A stretch of 63,922 nt of DNA, taken from contig JAURZI010000153.1 of NCBI GenBank assembly GCA_030653435.1, positions 1 through 63,922 on the forward strand, written 5' to 3'. Source of the stretch: Methylovulum sp. (GTDB lineage: Bacteria; Pseudomonadota; Gammaproteobacteria; Methylococcales; Methylomonadaceae). Made by a program: the position numbers and the translations under genes. The stretch's first letter is position 1, and the number at the start of each line of letters is the position of its first letter. Below are positions 39,574-47,905 of this stretch, in pieces. The notes under the pieces were generated by a model. That model was not told the DNA's origin. It made no database searches and saw only the letters and a list, made by a program, of their open reading frames with translations.

Positions 39574-42255
39574 ATGGCTAACCAACCTACAGAGAATAAC
39601 GATACCCTCACCGCCGGACTTGGCATCAAAACCATTGATGGACTGGGTGGTGTGGACACTTTAATTATTGATTACAGCTCATTGACGCGCAATATCAATG
39701 AGTATTACCACCGCTTTTCTGACGACCGTTTCAACAGCGTTACGTGGTGGAATATCGAAAAATGGAACATCAGCGGCGGTTTTGGAGACGACACCTTCTC
39801 TGGCGGTACGTTGAACGACACGCTGTCGGGTGGTGCCGGGTGGGATGTCTTAACCGGTAATGGCGGTGTTGACCGTATTGATGGCGGTGCCGACATTGAC
39901 ACGTGGACGGATGATTTTTCCGCATTGACCAGCGCCGCGTCGGTTATTTTGACTGCCACTACCGGGGGAAATACAACGGCGGCCATTACTTTGGGCAGTT
40001 TGCCTGTGCCGACGGTGACCAATGTCGAAGCGCTGGTGTTGCGTACCGGTAGCGGTAACGACACGGTTTCTGTCGGCACACAGGCCTATAACGATGATAT
40101 TCGCACCGGTAGCGGCAACGACACGGTTAATGTAGGCAAAGGCGGTTCAGACTATGTTGACGGGGGTGCCGGTGTCGATTTGGGGGTGTTTGACTGGTCT
40201 GCCTCGATTGGCAATATTACTTTCGATCCTTACCGGGATGATTATTCGGATGGGCAGGGCCGCGCTGTTAATTTTGATAACATCGAACGATTCAATCTCA
40301 CTGGGGGCTTCGGCAACGATATTTTAGCCGGGGATGTTTACAGCGACACCTTGTTGGGCGGAGCTGGCCGGGATACCTTGTACGGCTATCGTGGCGCGGA
40401 CAGTATCAATGGCGGCGATGGTGTTGATGTGTGGAATGCGGATTACAGCTCTTCAACCGGCGCCATTAAAATTACGCTTACGGCAACGCTGGACATTAAT
40501 GAAGTCGTGAGCGGGATTAGCGGCGCATCGGTCAAGAATGTCGAGCGTCTGGCATTTACCTCCGGTTCCGGCAGCGATGTCATTTCGGCAGGAACGCTGG
40601 CCTATAACGACCGTATTTATAGCAACGGCGGCAACGATACCATTAATGTGGGCACCGGCGGTTCGGATTATGCTAACGGTGGTGACGGCACCGACACGGG
40701 TATTTTCGATTGGTCGGCGGCAGTTAATGATATTACCGTTGACCCGTATTGGGATGATTACTCTGACGGCGAAGGCCGCTATGTTGATTTTGATAATATA
40801 GAGCGCTTCAATTTAACCGGTGGCGGCGGCTATGACCATCTGGCCGGCGACGTTTATAGCGATACGCTGCTGGGCGGCGACGGGCGCGATACGCTACAAG
40901 GCGTTGCCGGTAGTGATTTCATTAACGGCGGTGCCGGTCTTGATGTCTGGCAAGCGGATTATCGTGCCAGCACGGGCGCCATTAAAGTCCAGTTGAGCGC
41001 GGCGGCGAATGTCAATGAAGTGCTGGGCGGCATTAAAAACGCCCAAGTGTATAGTATCGAGCGCCTGGATTTTTATTCAGGTTCCGGCAATGACCTGTTG
41101 TCTGCGGGCACATTCGCTTTTAACGACTGGATTTCCAGCGGTAGCGGCGACGATACCGTTAATGTCGGTACCGGAGGTGTGGATTACGTTAACGGTGGCG
41201 ATGGTTTGGATCTCGGACTGTTTAACTGGTCGAAGTCGGTTACTGACATCAGCGTTGACCCGTATTGGGATGATTATGCCGATAGCGAAGGCCGATCCGT
41301 CAATTTTGACAATATAGAGCGCTTCAATATCACCGGCGGTAGCGGTAATGACCATCTGGCCGGTGATTCGTGGAACGACACGCTGACGGGTGGCGATGGC
41401 AATGATTATTTAGATAGCGGCAGTTTCCGTGCCGACATCGAGTCGGCTAATGCGGATGTGGTTGACGGCGGGAAAGGCGTGGATTTTTGGTATGCAAATT
41501 TTTCCGCCAGCACAGAGTCAATCAATATTCTGCTTACCAACGCACCGAATGCAAATGCGGTACTGGGAGGCATTAGCGATGGTGTGACCAACGCAGTGGT
41601 CAAGAATGTAGAGCGCATGGAATTTATTGCCGGTTCCGGCAATGACGTCATCTCCAGCGGGTTATTCGCTTATGATGACCATATTCACGGCGGCGACGGC
41701 GATGATGCTATTGATGTTGGCGCTGGCGGCAGCGATTATGCCGATGGTGGCGCCGGTCTTGATGTGGGCAGCTTCGATTGGTCGGCTTCTACGACCAGCA
41801 TTAATGTTGATCCTTACTGGGATGAATATGCTGATTTGCAAGGACGTTATGCCAATTTCGACAATATCGAACGTTTCGATTTGACCGGTGGTGCAGGTAA
41901 CGACTATTTGGCTGGCGATGCGTATGCAGACACCTTGATAGGCGGCGCCGGTGACGATGAGCTGGATGCTTTTGGCGGCAACGATCAGTTAACGGGCGGC
42001 ATCGGTTCTGATATATTCGATATCAGGGCCAGCAGCGGCATTGATACCATCACCGATTTTACCGCAGGTTCAGGTGTCGGGGATGTCGTTCATTTTGTCA
42101 ACAACCCGTTCGACGCAATGAGTTTTGCCGTTATTCAGCAGCATATGAGCCAAGATGGCGCCGATACCCTGTTGACACTATCCGATACCGATACCATCCG
42201 TTTCGTCGGTGTTAGTGAGGGTGCTTTTGTTGCTGACGATTTTTGGTGGGCATAA
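39574..42255 (+). CDS. Large RTX-type repeat protein
   Basis: About 893 residues from ATG 39574 (MANQPTENND), supported by AGGAGACT six bases upstream. There is no signal peptide. The body consists of four clear copies, plus a diverged first copy, of a module of about 172-184 residues, each containing FDWS/FNWS, DPYWDDY, the block NFDNIERFN-TGG-GND and RTX-like repeats such as GGAGRDTLYGYRGADSINGG. The C-terminus ends in an RTX secretion-like region (IDTITDFTAGSGVGDVVHFV). A type I secreted calcium-binding surface or extracellular protein is expected. The product is highly acidic. No secretion genes are adjacent. Confidence 0.85.
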   Translation: MANQPTENNDTLTAGLGIKTIDGLGGVDTLIIDYSSLTRNINEYYHRFSDDRFNSVTWWNIEKWNISGGFGDDTFSGGTLNDTLSGGAGWDVLTGNGGVDRIDGGADIDTWTDDFSALTSAASVILTATTGGNTTAAITLGSLPVPTVTNVEALVLRTGSGNDTVSVGTQAYNDDIRTGSGNDTVNVGKGGSDYVDGGAGVDLGVFDWSASIGNITFDPYRDDYSDGQGRAVNFDNIERFNLTGGFGNDILAGDVYSDTLLGGAGRDTLYGYRGADSINGGDGVDVWNADYSSSTGAIKITLTATLDINEVVSGISGASVKNVERLAFTSGSGSDVISAGTLAYNDRIYSNGGNDTINVGTGGSDYANGGDGTDTGIFDWSAAVNDITVDPYWDDYSDGEGRYVDFDNIERFNLTGGGGYDHLAGDVYSDTLLGGDGRDTLQGVAGSDFINGGAGLDVWQADYRASTGAIKVQLSAAANVNEVLGGIKNAQVYSIERLDFYSGSGNDLLSAGTFAFNDWISSGSGDDTVNVGTGGVDYVNGGDGLDLGLFNWSKSVTDISVDPYWDDYADSEGRSVNFDNIERFNITGGSGNDHLAGDSWNDTLTGGDGNDYLDSGSFRADIESANADVVDGGKGVDFWYANFSASTESINILLTNAPNANAVLGGISDGVTNAVVKNVERMEFIAGSGNDVISSGLFAYDDHIHGGDGDDAIDVGAGGSDYADGGAGLDVGSFDWSASTTSINVDPYWDEYADLQGRYANFDNIERFDLTGGAGNDYLAGDAYADTLIGGAGDDELDAFGGNDQLTGGIGSDIFDIRASSGIDTITDFTAGSGVGDVVHFVNNPFDAMSFAVIQQHMSQDGADTLLTLSDTDTIRFVGVSEGAFVADDFWWA

Positions 42256-42294
42256 ACTCAGGTCTTATGGCTTGATAGCTGGGATATAAACAGG

Positions 42295-42332
42295 GGCCAT
42301 GCCGCCGTGCCGGAAAACACGGCGGCATGGCC
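42295..42332. terminator. Strong hairpin between RTX and cupin genes
   Basis: GGCCATGCCGCCGTG (42295-42309) and its reverse complement (42318-42332) form a perfect 15-bp, GC-rich stem with an 8-base loop (CCGGAAAA). It lies between convergent genes and should stop both transcripts, though there is no T-run. Confidence 0.7.
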
Positions 42333-42746
42333 TCAATCAGGCTGTTCAAAGGTCAGTTTTCTACCGACTGCGCCGGCATAAAATACCAAAATCTTCAAAG
42401 GTGTGGTGCCGACATTTCGACCATTGTGCGGTGTATTGACGACTTCAACCAAAGGGTCACCGGCTTGCAGATGTTTTATCCGGCCGTCTTTCAGCATGAC
42501 TTCCAAGGTCCCTTCCAAAATATAAGCAAATGATGGCAGGGGATGCAGATGCCAACCGGTTTCTTTGCCGGGTGCAATTTCCACCACCAGCCCGGTTATT
42601 TCGGGCTGTCCGACCGGATAGACGATCTGCTTGCCATCCCAGCTGCTGGTGGTTTTGACCAGTTGCGTAACTTTGGGCTTATCCTGGTTTTGGGCCGAAA
42701 CGCCCAACGGTGTCAACAAACATAAAACCATCAATATAAAACGCAT
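42333..42746 (-). CDS. Exported cupin-domain protein
   Basis: The 137-residue protein has a signal peptide (cleavage after VSAQ, about residue 18) and one cupin fold with metal-ligand-like histidines: GWHLHPLPSFAYILEG is the first motif and PLVEVVNTPHNGRNVG the second. Its substrate is unknown. It is the third gene of the ANTAR-GAF-cupin unit, 10 bp after the GAF gene, so it probably shares their transcript. Confidence 0.8.
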   Translation of the reverse strand: MRFILMVLCLLTPLGVSAQNQDKPKVTQLVKTTSSWDGKQIVYPVGQPEITGLVVEIAPGKETGWHLHPLPSFAYILEGTLEVMLKDGRIKHLQAGDPLVEVVNTPHNGRNVGTTPLKILVFYAGAVGRKLTFEQPD

Positions 42747-42756
42747 CTTACCTACT

Positions 42757-43680
42757 CTAAAATAAAAAAGTGACTATGGCTTTTAAATGACCGCAGGTTA
42801 TCACGGGAATGGCCAGCATGGTGCTTAAATTATCCAGTTCGGGGCGGTAACCGGACTTATGCCCGCCGGTAATCACCGGCATGCCGGTCAGCCAGACCCG
42901 GCCTAGTGCGCCTTCGCCTTTGTTGACGCTAATGGTTTCAAAGAGTTGTGCCAGTTCATTGCTGTTTTTGCTGTAACCCTGCTGGCATATCAGTCGTTCG
43001 CCCTGAGGATCGGGTATCCAGATTTGTATGCGTTTGGCGATAGGCGTGGCTTTTGCCGATAGAAACGTCATGATGTAAGTGAGCCCGGCGTGGTCGGAAA
43101 TCGGGATGCCCAGGCAGGTGGTGATGCCAGCCCGTTGGGCTTCTATACCCCGGACAAACACGTCCGGCTGTCCTATGTCTTCCATCAGTGCGGGCATGCC
43201 GGATTCCCAGACCATTCCGGGTATGCCTTGGCCTCTGGGCATATTGATTTGTCTGGATAGCTGTTCAAAATGGTGCAAAGTGCCATAATAGCCATCAACC
43301 ACATGCAACAGGTCCGGGTTTGCCGTATCGTTGCCCCATACTTCGATGGCGCCGGCGTGCTCCTCGTCATCGCCGCATAAAAACATGACCACAGCCAGCA
43401 GAAAATCGCCGGAAAATATCGGGATGGCAATGCCGCAGGTTAAACCGGCTTTTTTTGCTGCGGCGGTCCGCTTAAAGTAGGAATGTTCAAATTCCGTCAG
43501 CATGATAGGGTGGCCTTGCGCCCAGGCTTTGCCGGGCAAGCCTTCATTGTAGGCAAACCGCTGCTGTTCGCTGGCAGTTTTAAATTCGGTGAAGGCGCCA
43601 TATAAACCGGAGCCGAATTCCAACTGGGTGCGCTCTTTGTCTGGAATCCATATTTCAGTAACCTTGATAAACGTTTTCAT
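42757..43680 (-). CDS. Triple-GAF sensor protein
   Basis: The 307-residue soluble protein consists of three consecutive GAF-like repeats of about 100 residues each and nothing else: repeat one has EIWIPD, GLPGKAWAQGHPIML and CGIAIPIF; repeat two has AIEVWG, GIPGMVWESGMPALM and CLGIPIS; repeat three has QIWIPD, GALGRVWLTGMPVIT and LAIPVITC. No kinase, cyclase, HTH or membrane part is present. Such stand-alone GAF proteins bind small ligands and usually pass the signal to a partner. The partner is probably the ANTAR protein encoded 20 bp upstream on the same strand, as NasS partners NasT. Ligand unknown. Confidence 0.75.
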   Translation of the reverse strand: MKTFIKVTEIWIPDKERTQLEFGSGLYGAFTEFKTASEQQRFAYNEGLPGKAWAQGHPIMLTEFEHSYFKRTAAAKKAGLTCGIAIPIFSGDFLLAVVMFLCGDDEEHAGAIEVWGNDTANPDLLHVVDGYYGTLHHFEQLSRQINMPRGQGIPGMVWESGMPALMEDIGQPDVFVRGIEAQRAGITTCLGIPISDHAGLTYIMTFLSAKATPIAKRIQIWIPDPQGERLICQQGYSKNSNELAQLFETISVNKGEGALGRVWLTGMPVITGGHKSGYRPELDNLSTMLAIPVITCGHLKAIVTFLF

Positions 43681-43700
43681 GGGTGCGGTGATTGGGTAAC

Positions 43701-44267
43701 TTATTTGAGTAATTCGGCCATTGCGATGACATTTTTGGCCATTTCTCCCAGCGTGATATTTCTGTCCATCGCCAGTTTTCTTAACGTGTGATAGGCCTCG
43801 TTTTCGGTGAAATTGCGGGTCTGGATTAAGATGGCTTTGGCGCGGTCGATTTGCTTACGGTCTTCCAGTTGCACACGGGCTGCTTCGAGCGCAGTTTTAA
43901 GGGATTGTTGTTGCTTGAAACGGGCGATAGCGACGTGAATAATGCTGGCGAGCCGCTTATAGGCCAAGGCATCGACGATGAACGCGCTGACTTCGGCTTT
44001 AATGGCCTGATTGATGGTGTCTATCGTGCTGTCAGCGGCAAACATCACCACCGGCAATGGCGATTGCTGGTTGAGGCTGTGCAAATCGGACAGTATTTTT
44101 TCAGTGGGCGAGTCCAGGTTGAATATAAGGACATCGGGTTTGTTTTCTTTAACCTGTTCAAATAAGGCGCTGTACGGTGTTTTCAGGCAACTGAAACCAT
44201 AGCCGTTAAGGCTGTTTTCCAGTAAGGTATTATCAACATTGCTTTCAATCAGTAAGACATTAAGCAT
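43701..44267 (-). CDS. ANTAR-domain RNA-binding response regulator (NasT/AmiR-like)
   Basis: The 188-residue protein has an N-terminal receiver-like domain (about 1-118) with a candidate phospho-acceptor D52 in IFNLDSP, but the acidic pocket is reduced to LLIESN and the usual C-terminal lysine is not evident, so it is a degenerate or ligand-controlled receiver. A short coiled coil (about 118-135) leads to the ANTAR domain (about 136-185; DRAKAILIQTRNFTENEAYH, MDRNITLGEMA), which in NasT and AmiR binds paired hairpins in leader RNAs and prevents termination. It is first in the ANTAR-GAF-cupin unit and divergent from the membrane cytochrome gene. Confidence 0.88.
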   Translation of the reverse strand: MLNVLLIESNVDNTLLENSLNGYGFSCLKTPYSALFEQVKENKPDVLIFNLDSPTEKILSDLHSLNQQSPLPVVMFAADSTIDTINQAIKAEVSAFIVDALAYKRLASIIHVAIARFKQQQSLKTALEAARVQLEDRKQIDRAKAILIQTRNFTENEAYHTLRKLAMDRNITLGEMAKNVIAMAELLK

Positions 44268-44327
44268 ATTTGTGTCGGCATCAGTAAAAATCTCAACAGT
44301 TAGGCCTGTCTGTGCTAAAGGCGTTGG

Positions 44328-44345
44328 TGCACCAACGGTGGGGCA
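44328..44345. promoter_or_regulatory. NtrC-like site upstream of the ANTAR gene
   Basis: TGCACCA-ACGG-TGGGGCA resembles the NtrC consensus TGCACCA-N3-TGGTGCA with one extra spacer base and one substitution. It overlaps the palindrome CGTTGGTGCACCAACG. It lies 60-80 bp from the ANTAR start codon and about 150-170 bp ahead of the predicted start site of the cytochrome transcript. Confidence 0.4.
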
Positions 44346-44460
44346 TGGGGATGATCATTCAAAATTAAATAAGCAATTGCGATGCCATTATGTTTTTGGC
44401 GGGCGTATTCAGGTTTGTCGCTAAAAATTAAAGGTTATATCCTGGGAACCGGGCATATGC

Positions 44461-44485
44461 TGCACCAGTTTGGCGCATATTCTGC
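44461..44485 (+). promoter_or_regulatory. NtrC-like site overlapping a sigma-54-like promoter
   Basis: TGCACCAGTTTGGCGCA (44461-44477) differs from the 17-bp NtrC consensus by one base. Overlapping its right half, TGGCGCATATTCTGC (44471-44485) has the sigma-54 GG/GC pair at exact spacing. The overlap would let bound NtrC block the promoter, while the upstream site could activate it. The transcript would start near 44497 and run toward the monoheme cytochrome gene. Confidence 0.45.
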
Positions 44486-44537
44486 TCATTCCACAGATTA
44501 ACGGGGTGCTGACAGGCATGTTATCAGCGATCAGGCA

Positions 44538-44670
44538 TGGGCATAAAAAATGCTTCGATTCAGGTATATGTGGGGCTGAACAGCTAATATGCTGCGCGAC
44601 GGCAATTCGGCAATGATGATGACACCTGCAAGGGTTATACTTATCCGATAACATTAGCGGTTTATGCCCA
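44538..44670 (+). other. Long-range inverted repeat in the cytochrome leader
   Basis: TGGGCATAAA (44538-44547) and TTTATGCCCA (44661-44670) are exact reverse complements 113 bases apart in the untranslated leader. They could close a large RNA domain. The ribosome binding site (AGGTGAG, about 44704) lies outside it, so direct masking is not implied. Confidence 0.35.
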
Positions 44671-44713
44671 GAATTCATAGTATTTTTAACGCTTCATTCC
44701 CACAGGTGAGATT

Positions 44714-45619
44714 ATGACAGTCAAGTACACGCCCTTAAAAGACCACGATACCCCGATTAAAGTATTATTTACGGGTTATCTTTGTACCGTAGGGATAGGT
44801 TATTTCTTTGCACTCATGCAGATATTGTTCACACACGGCATGGCGGACGGTAAATTCGGCTTGTCGGTCGATGATATTGTTTACAGTTATTACGGCAACC
44901 GCTCCGGTACGGTAATGGAAAACCAGCTCAATGGCGCGATGAAGGCCAATGCCTCGGCGCAAGAACGTTTTGACATTATCGAATGGGTCCGTAACGGGGC
45001 CGATGAAGACGACTATAAGGACGATGGCATTGAGAAAATCATTGAAGAGCGATGCGTGATGTGCCATAACGAAGCCGCTTCCGGCCTACCTAATTTTAAG
45101 GATTTTAAGCAGTTAAAGGCATTGACGGCAGAAGATAAGGGCGCGACGTTTGCGTCATTGACGCGGGTCTCGCACATCCATTTATTTGGCATCAGTTTTA
45201 TCTTTATGTTTGTCGGCCTCATCTTTAGCTTCGCAGAGACCACGACTACCCAATACAAGTGCATTGCCATCGGCATGCCTTATGCCTTCCTGATTGCCGA
45301 TATCTTGTCCTGGTGGCTGACCAAAATTCACCCGATGTTTGCGTGGCTGGTGATTTTTGCCGGTATGGGCATGGGTATTTCGTTCATGTTTATGTGGGTG
45401 ACATCCATTTTGGAAATGTGGTTATACAAACCTGTCTTCGTCAACGGCATCGGGACGCGGTATTTGCAATGGCGGGATAGCGAGGATGCGTCGTCGGTGG
45501 ATAAATTGTGGCTATTTGCCAAAAGCTTAGCCGCCCAGGCTAAACCCGCCGCCGCTTATTTAAGTGATTTGTGGTTGGCCCATGCCTGGCCGCTTGTTAA
45601 AGGTTTGTTTAAAAAGTAG
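44714..45619 (+). CDS. Monoheme membrane cytochrome c protein
   Basis: The 301-residue protein has one N-terminal membrane helix (about 17-40), a periplasmic domain of about 110 residues with a single haem c motif CVMCH (114-118), then three membrane helices (about 156-175, 185-204, 207-237) and an amphipathic tail. Histidines 154 and 156 at the start of helix two (RVSHIHLFG) could ligate haem. I do not know a characterised homologue; electron transfer between the quinone pool or membrane and a periplasmic acceptor is inference. It is monocistronic, has AGGTGAG as ribosome binding site, and sits behind a sigma-54/NtrC-like promoter and a long leader. Confidence 0.75.
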   Translation: MTVKYTPLKDHDTPIKVLFTGYLCTVGIGYFFALMQILFTHGMADGKFGLSVDDIVYSYYGNRSGTVMENQLNGAMKANASAQERFDIIEWVRNGADEDDYKDDGIEKIIEERCVMCHNEAASGLPNFKDFKQLKALTAEDKGATFASLTRVSHIHLFGISFIFMFVGLIFSFAETTTTQYKCIAIGMPYAFLIADILSWWLTKIHPMFAWLVIFAGMGMGISFMFMWVTSILEMWLYKPVFVNGIGTRYLQWRDSEDASSVDKLWLFAKSLAAQAKPAAAYLSDLWLAHAWPLVKGLFKK

Positions 45620-45632
45620 TCGGTTTGCCACG

Positions 45633-45661
45633 CTGCGGGGAGGCTATAGACCTTCCCGCAG
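45633..45661. terminator. Bidirectional terminator hairpin
   Basis: CTGCGGGGAGG (45633-45643) pairs with CCTTCCCGCAG (45651-45661) with one G-T pair and a 7-base loop, in the 53 bp between the cytochrome gene and the convergent ABC-F gene. Confidence 0.65.
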
Positions 45662-45672
45662 TAAGCTGTGCA

Positions 45673-47259
45673 TCAAGCCTGGCTATTCAAATAGTCTTCA
45701 TAATTGCCATTGAAATCAACAATGCCGGTAGGCGTCAGTTCGATGATACGCGTCGCCAGCGAAGAGACAAATTCCCGGTCATGGCTGACGAATAATAAAG
45801 TGCCGGGATAATTTTCCAGCGCGGCATTCAGCGATTCTATGGATTCCATATCCAAGTGGTTAGTGGGCTCATCCATGACCATGATATTGTTTTTTTGCAA
45901 GATCAACTTGCCAAATAGCATCCTGCCTTTTTCACCGCCCGACAATACCTTGACGGATTTGTTAATCTCATCCTGCGAAAATAATAAACGCCCCAATGTG
46001 CCGCGTATCGCCTGGTCGTCATCCGATTCCTTACGCCATTGCCCCATCCAGTTAAGCAAAGTCAGGTCTTCGGCAAAATCTTCGGCGTTATCTTGTGGAA
46101 AATAGCCGAGTTCAGAGTTTTCCGACCATTTAACGGTGCCGGTATCGGGTGTTAAAGCCCCGACTAAGGTCTTCAGTAAAGTCGATTTGCCGATGCCGTT
46201 AGGGCCGATTATCGCGACACGTTCACCAACAGCAACCATTAGCGTCAGGTTTTCAAACAACGGTTTTTCGGTATAGCCTTTGCTTAAGCCTTCGACTTCC
46301 AATGCCAAGCGGTGCAGTTTTTTGGTCTGGTCGAAACGGATAAACGGATTGACGCGGCTCGATGGCTTGACTTCATCCAGCTTGATTTTTTCCAGTTGCT
46401 TGGCGCGCGAGGTTGCCTGCTTGGCTTTGGATGCGTTGGCAGAAAAACGGCTGACGAAGGTTTGCAGTTCGGCAATCTGGGCTTTTTTCTTGGCGTTGCC
46501 GGACAGCAAACGTTCCCGGACTTCTGTGACGGCAATCATGTACTCATCATAATTGCCCGGATAAACGCGCAATTCGCCGTAATCGAGGTCGGCCATGTGT
46601 GTGCAAACGCTGTTTAAAAAATGCCGGTCGTGCGAGATGATGATCATCGTGCAGTTGCGCTCGTTGAGTATGTCTTCCAGCCAACGTATCGTATTGATGT
46701 CGAGGTTGTTGGTCGGTTCATCCAATAACATGATATCGGGATTGGCAAACAGCGCCTGTGCCAGCAATACGCGCAGTTTCCAGCCCGGTGCGACGGCGCT
46801 CATCAGACCGTAATGCTGTTCCAGCGGAATGTCCAGACCTAACAGGATTTCACCCGCGCGCGATTCGGCGGTATAGCCGTCCAGTTCGGCGAACTCGACT
46901 TCCAGTTCGGCAACCTGCATGCCTTCTTCTTCAGACATATCCGGCAGCGAATAGATGCGGTCACGTTCCTGTTTGATAGCCCAAAGTTCTTTATGGCCCA
47001 TGATGACCGTGTCTATCACGCTGAAATCTTCAAAAGCGAACTGGTTCTGGCTGAGTGTGCCCAGGCGTTCGTTAGGGCTGATGCTGACATTGCCGGCCGA
47101 GGGCTCCAGTTCGCCGCTCATTATTTTCATTAAGGTTGATTTACCGCAGCCGTTAGCGCCGATCAGGCCGTAACGGTTGCCGTCGCCGAATTTGACGGAG
47201 ATGTTTTCAAACAAGGGCTTGGCCCCAAACTGCATGGTGATGTTTGCTGTAGAAATCAA
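45673..47259 (-). CDS. ybiT: ABC-F family ATPase (YbiT-like)
   Basis: About 528 residues from TTG 47259, where YbiT-type proteins begin ([19 protein letters not shown]); an ATG at 47292 would add eleven residues not found in the family. Two ABC domains are present: Walker [10 protein letters not shown] and GPNGIGKST, with [14 protein letters not shown] and MDEPTNHLD in the second, and no membrane domain. ABC-F proteins act on the ribosome at the E site; the YbiT subgroup's exact duty is not firmly settled. The gene is alone on its transcript. Confidence 0.93.
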   Translation of the reverse strand: MISTANITMQFGAKPLFENISVKFGDGNRYGLIGANGCGKSTLMKIMSGELEPSAGNVSISPNERLGTLSQNQFAFEDFSVIDTVIMGHKELWAIKQERDRIYSLPDMSEEEGMQVAELEVEFAELDGYTAESRAGEILLGLDIPLEQHYGLMSAVAPGWKLRVLLAQALFANPDIMLLDEPTNNLDINTIRWLEDILNERNCTMIIISHDRHFLNSVCTHMADLDYGELRVYPGNYDEYMIAVTEVRERLLSGNAKKKAQIAELQTFVSRFSANASKAKQATSRAKQLEKIKLDEVKPSSRVNPFIRFDQTKKLHRLALEVEGLSKGYTEKPLFENLTLMVAVGERVAIIGPNGIGKSTLLKTLVGALTPDTGTVKWSENSELGYFPQDNAEDFAEDLTLLNWMGQWRKESDDDQAIRGTLGRLLFSQDEINKSVKVLSGGEKGRMLFGKLILQKNNIMVMDEPTNHLDMESIESLNAALENYPGTLLFVSHDREFVSSLATRIIELTPTGIVDFNGNYEDYLNSQA

Positions 47260-47346
47260 GGTAATGTTCCAGTAGGTTTTGTAACGTAGCAAGGGATTTG
47301 TCCGCTAAGCCTGTCTAAAAAGGTTTAGCAGTGCGGGGGATGTTTT

Positions 47347-47375
47347 CGGCGTCCCGCGCCGTAATCGGGACGCCG
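47347..47375. terminator. Hairpin downstream of the NYN gene
   Basis: CGGCGTCCCG (47347-47356) and CGGGACGCCG (47366-47375) form a perfect 10-bp stem with a 9-base loop between the NYN gene and the ABC-F gene, both on the minus strand. No T-run follows. Confidence 0.5.
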
Positions 47376-47427
47376 CAAGCTTTTCGCTTTGTAGCGGAGT
47401 ATTTTATCAGGTTTTAGGCTATGCGTT

Positions 47428-47901
47428 TTACAACAACAGTTTCCCGTCTATCGGGATAAAACGGGTGCTGGCATGGATCAGTGACGGCGCAGTCAATGTG
47501 CTGACGCCATAGACTTCTGTGGTCACGGCGTAGGTGTGGCGGATTTTATGGAGCAGCACATCAAAATCACCATCGCCCGACAGCAGAATAATAACATCCG
47601 CCCTGGGCGCGTAGTCGATCACATCCAGGGTGATGCCGACATCCCAGTCACCTTTTGCCGAACCATCGCGGCGCTGGATGAACGGCTTTAATTTAACCTC
47701 AAAGCCAATTGTCCTGAGCGTCTGCTGAAAGCTTTGCTGCTTGCTGTCGCCTTTGTCTATCGCATAGGCATAAGCGGCGACGACATCCCGTCCTGCCGTT
47801 GCCGTTGACCAGAACTCGCCATAGTTAAAATGCCGCTGATAATTTTGCCGGGTGGTGTAATAAATATTCTGTACGTCGGCAAAAATGGCGACTTTTTCCA
47901 T
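47428..47901 (-). CDS. NYN-domain (LabA/DUF88) ribonuclease-like protein
   Basis: The 157-residue protein has the PIN-like NYN fold: KVAIFADVQNIYY supplies the first Asp/Asn, GSAKGDWDVGITLDVIDYA the middle acidic residues, and VIILLSGDGDFDVLLHKIR the last. Such proteins are expected to be metal-dependent RNases; the target is unknown. It begins four bases after the ppnP stop, so the two are cotranscribed, which hints at a link with nucleotide metabolism. Confidence 0.88.
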   Translation of the reverse strand: MEKVAIFADVQNIYYTTRQNYQRHFNYGEFWSTATAGRDVVAAYAYAIDKGDSKQQSFQQTLRTIGFEVKLKPFIQRRDGSAKGDWDVGITLDVIDYAPRADVIILLSGDGDFDVLLHKIRHTYAVTTEVYGVSTLTAPSLIHASTRFIPIDGKLLL

Positions 47902-47905
47902 GGCA

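Larger units (their letters stand above)
44268..44713. other. Regulatory region between ANTAR regulator and membrane cytochrome
   Basis: No convincing gene in 446 bp. The region holds NtrC-like sites (44328-44345, 44461-44477), a sigma-54-like promoter (44471-44485) facing the cytochrome gene, a perfect palindrome CGTTGGTGCACCAACG (44322-44337), and a long leader of about 215 bases with a 10-bp long-range inverted repeat. I found no clear pair of 6-base-loop hairpins of the ANTAR type in the leader. Confidence 0.5.

Noticed and set aside
44461-44485. ANTAR-type antiterminator hairpins next to the promoter
   Set aside because: CAGC-TAATAT-GCTG at 44581-44594 has a 6-base loop but lacks the A1/G4 loop bases, and no second hairpin sits beside it.
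44421-44678. 85-codon minus-strand frame inside the ANTAR/cytochrome gap
   Set aside because: Cys/His/Pro-rich composition without a ribosome binding site, overlapping the predicted promoter and leader; judged chance.
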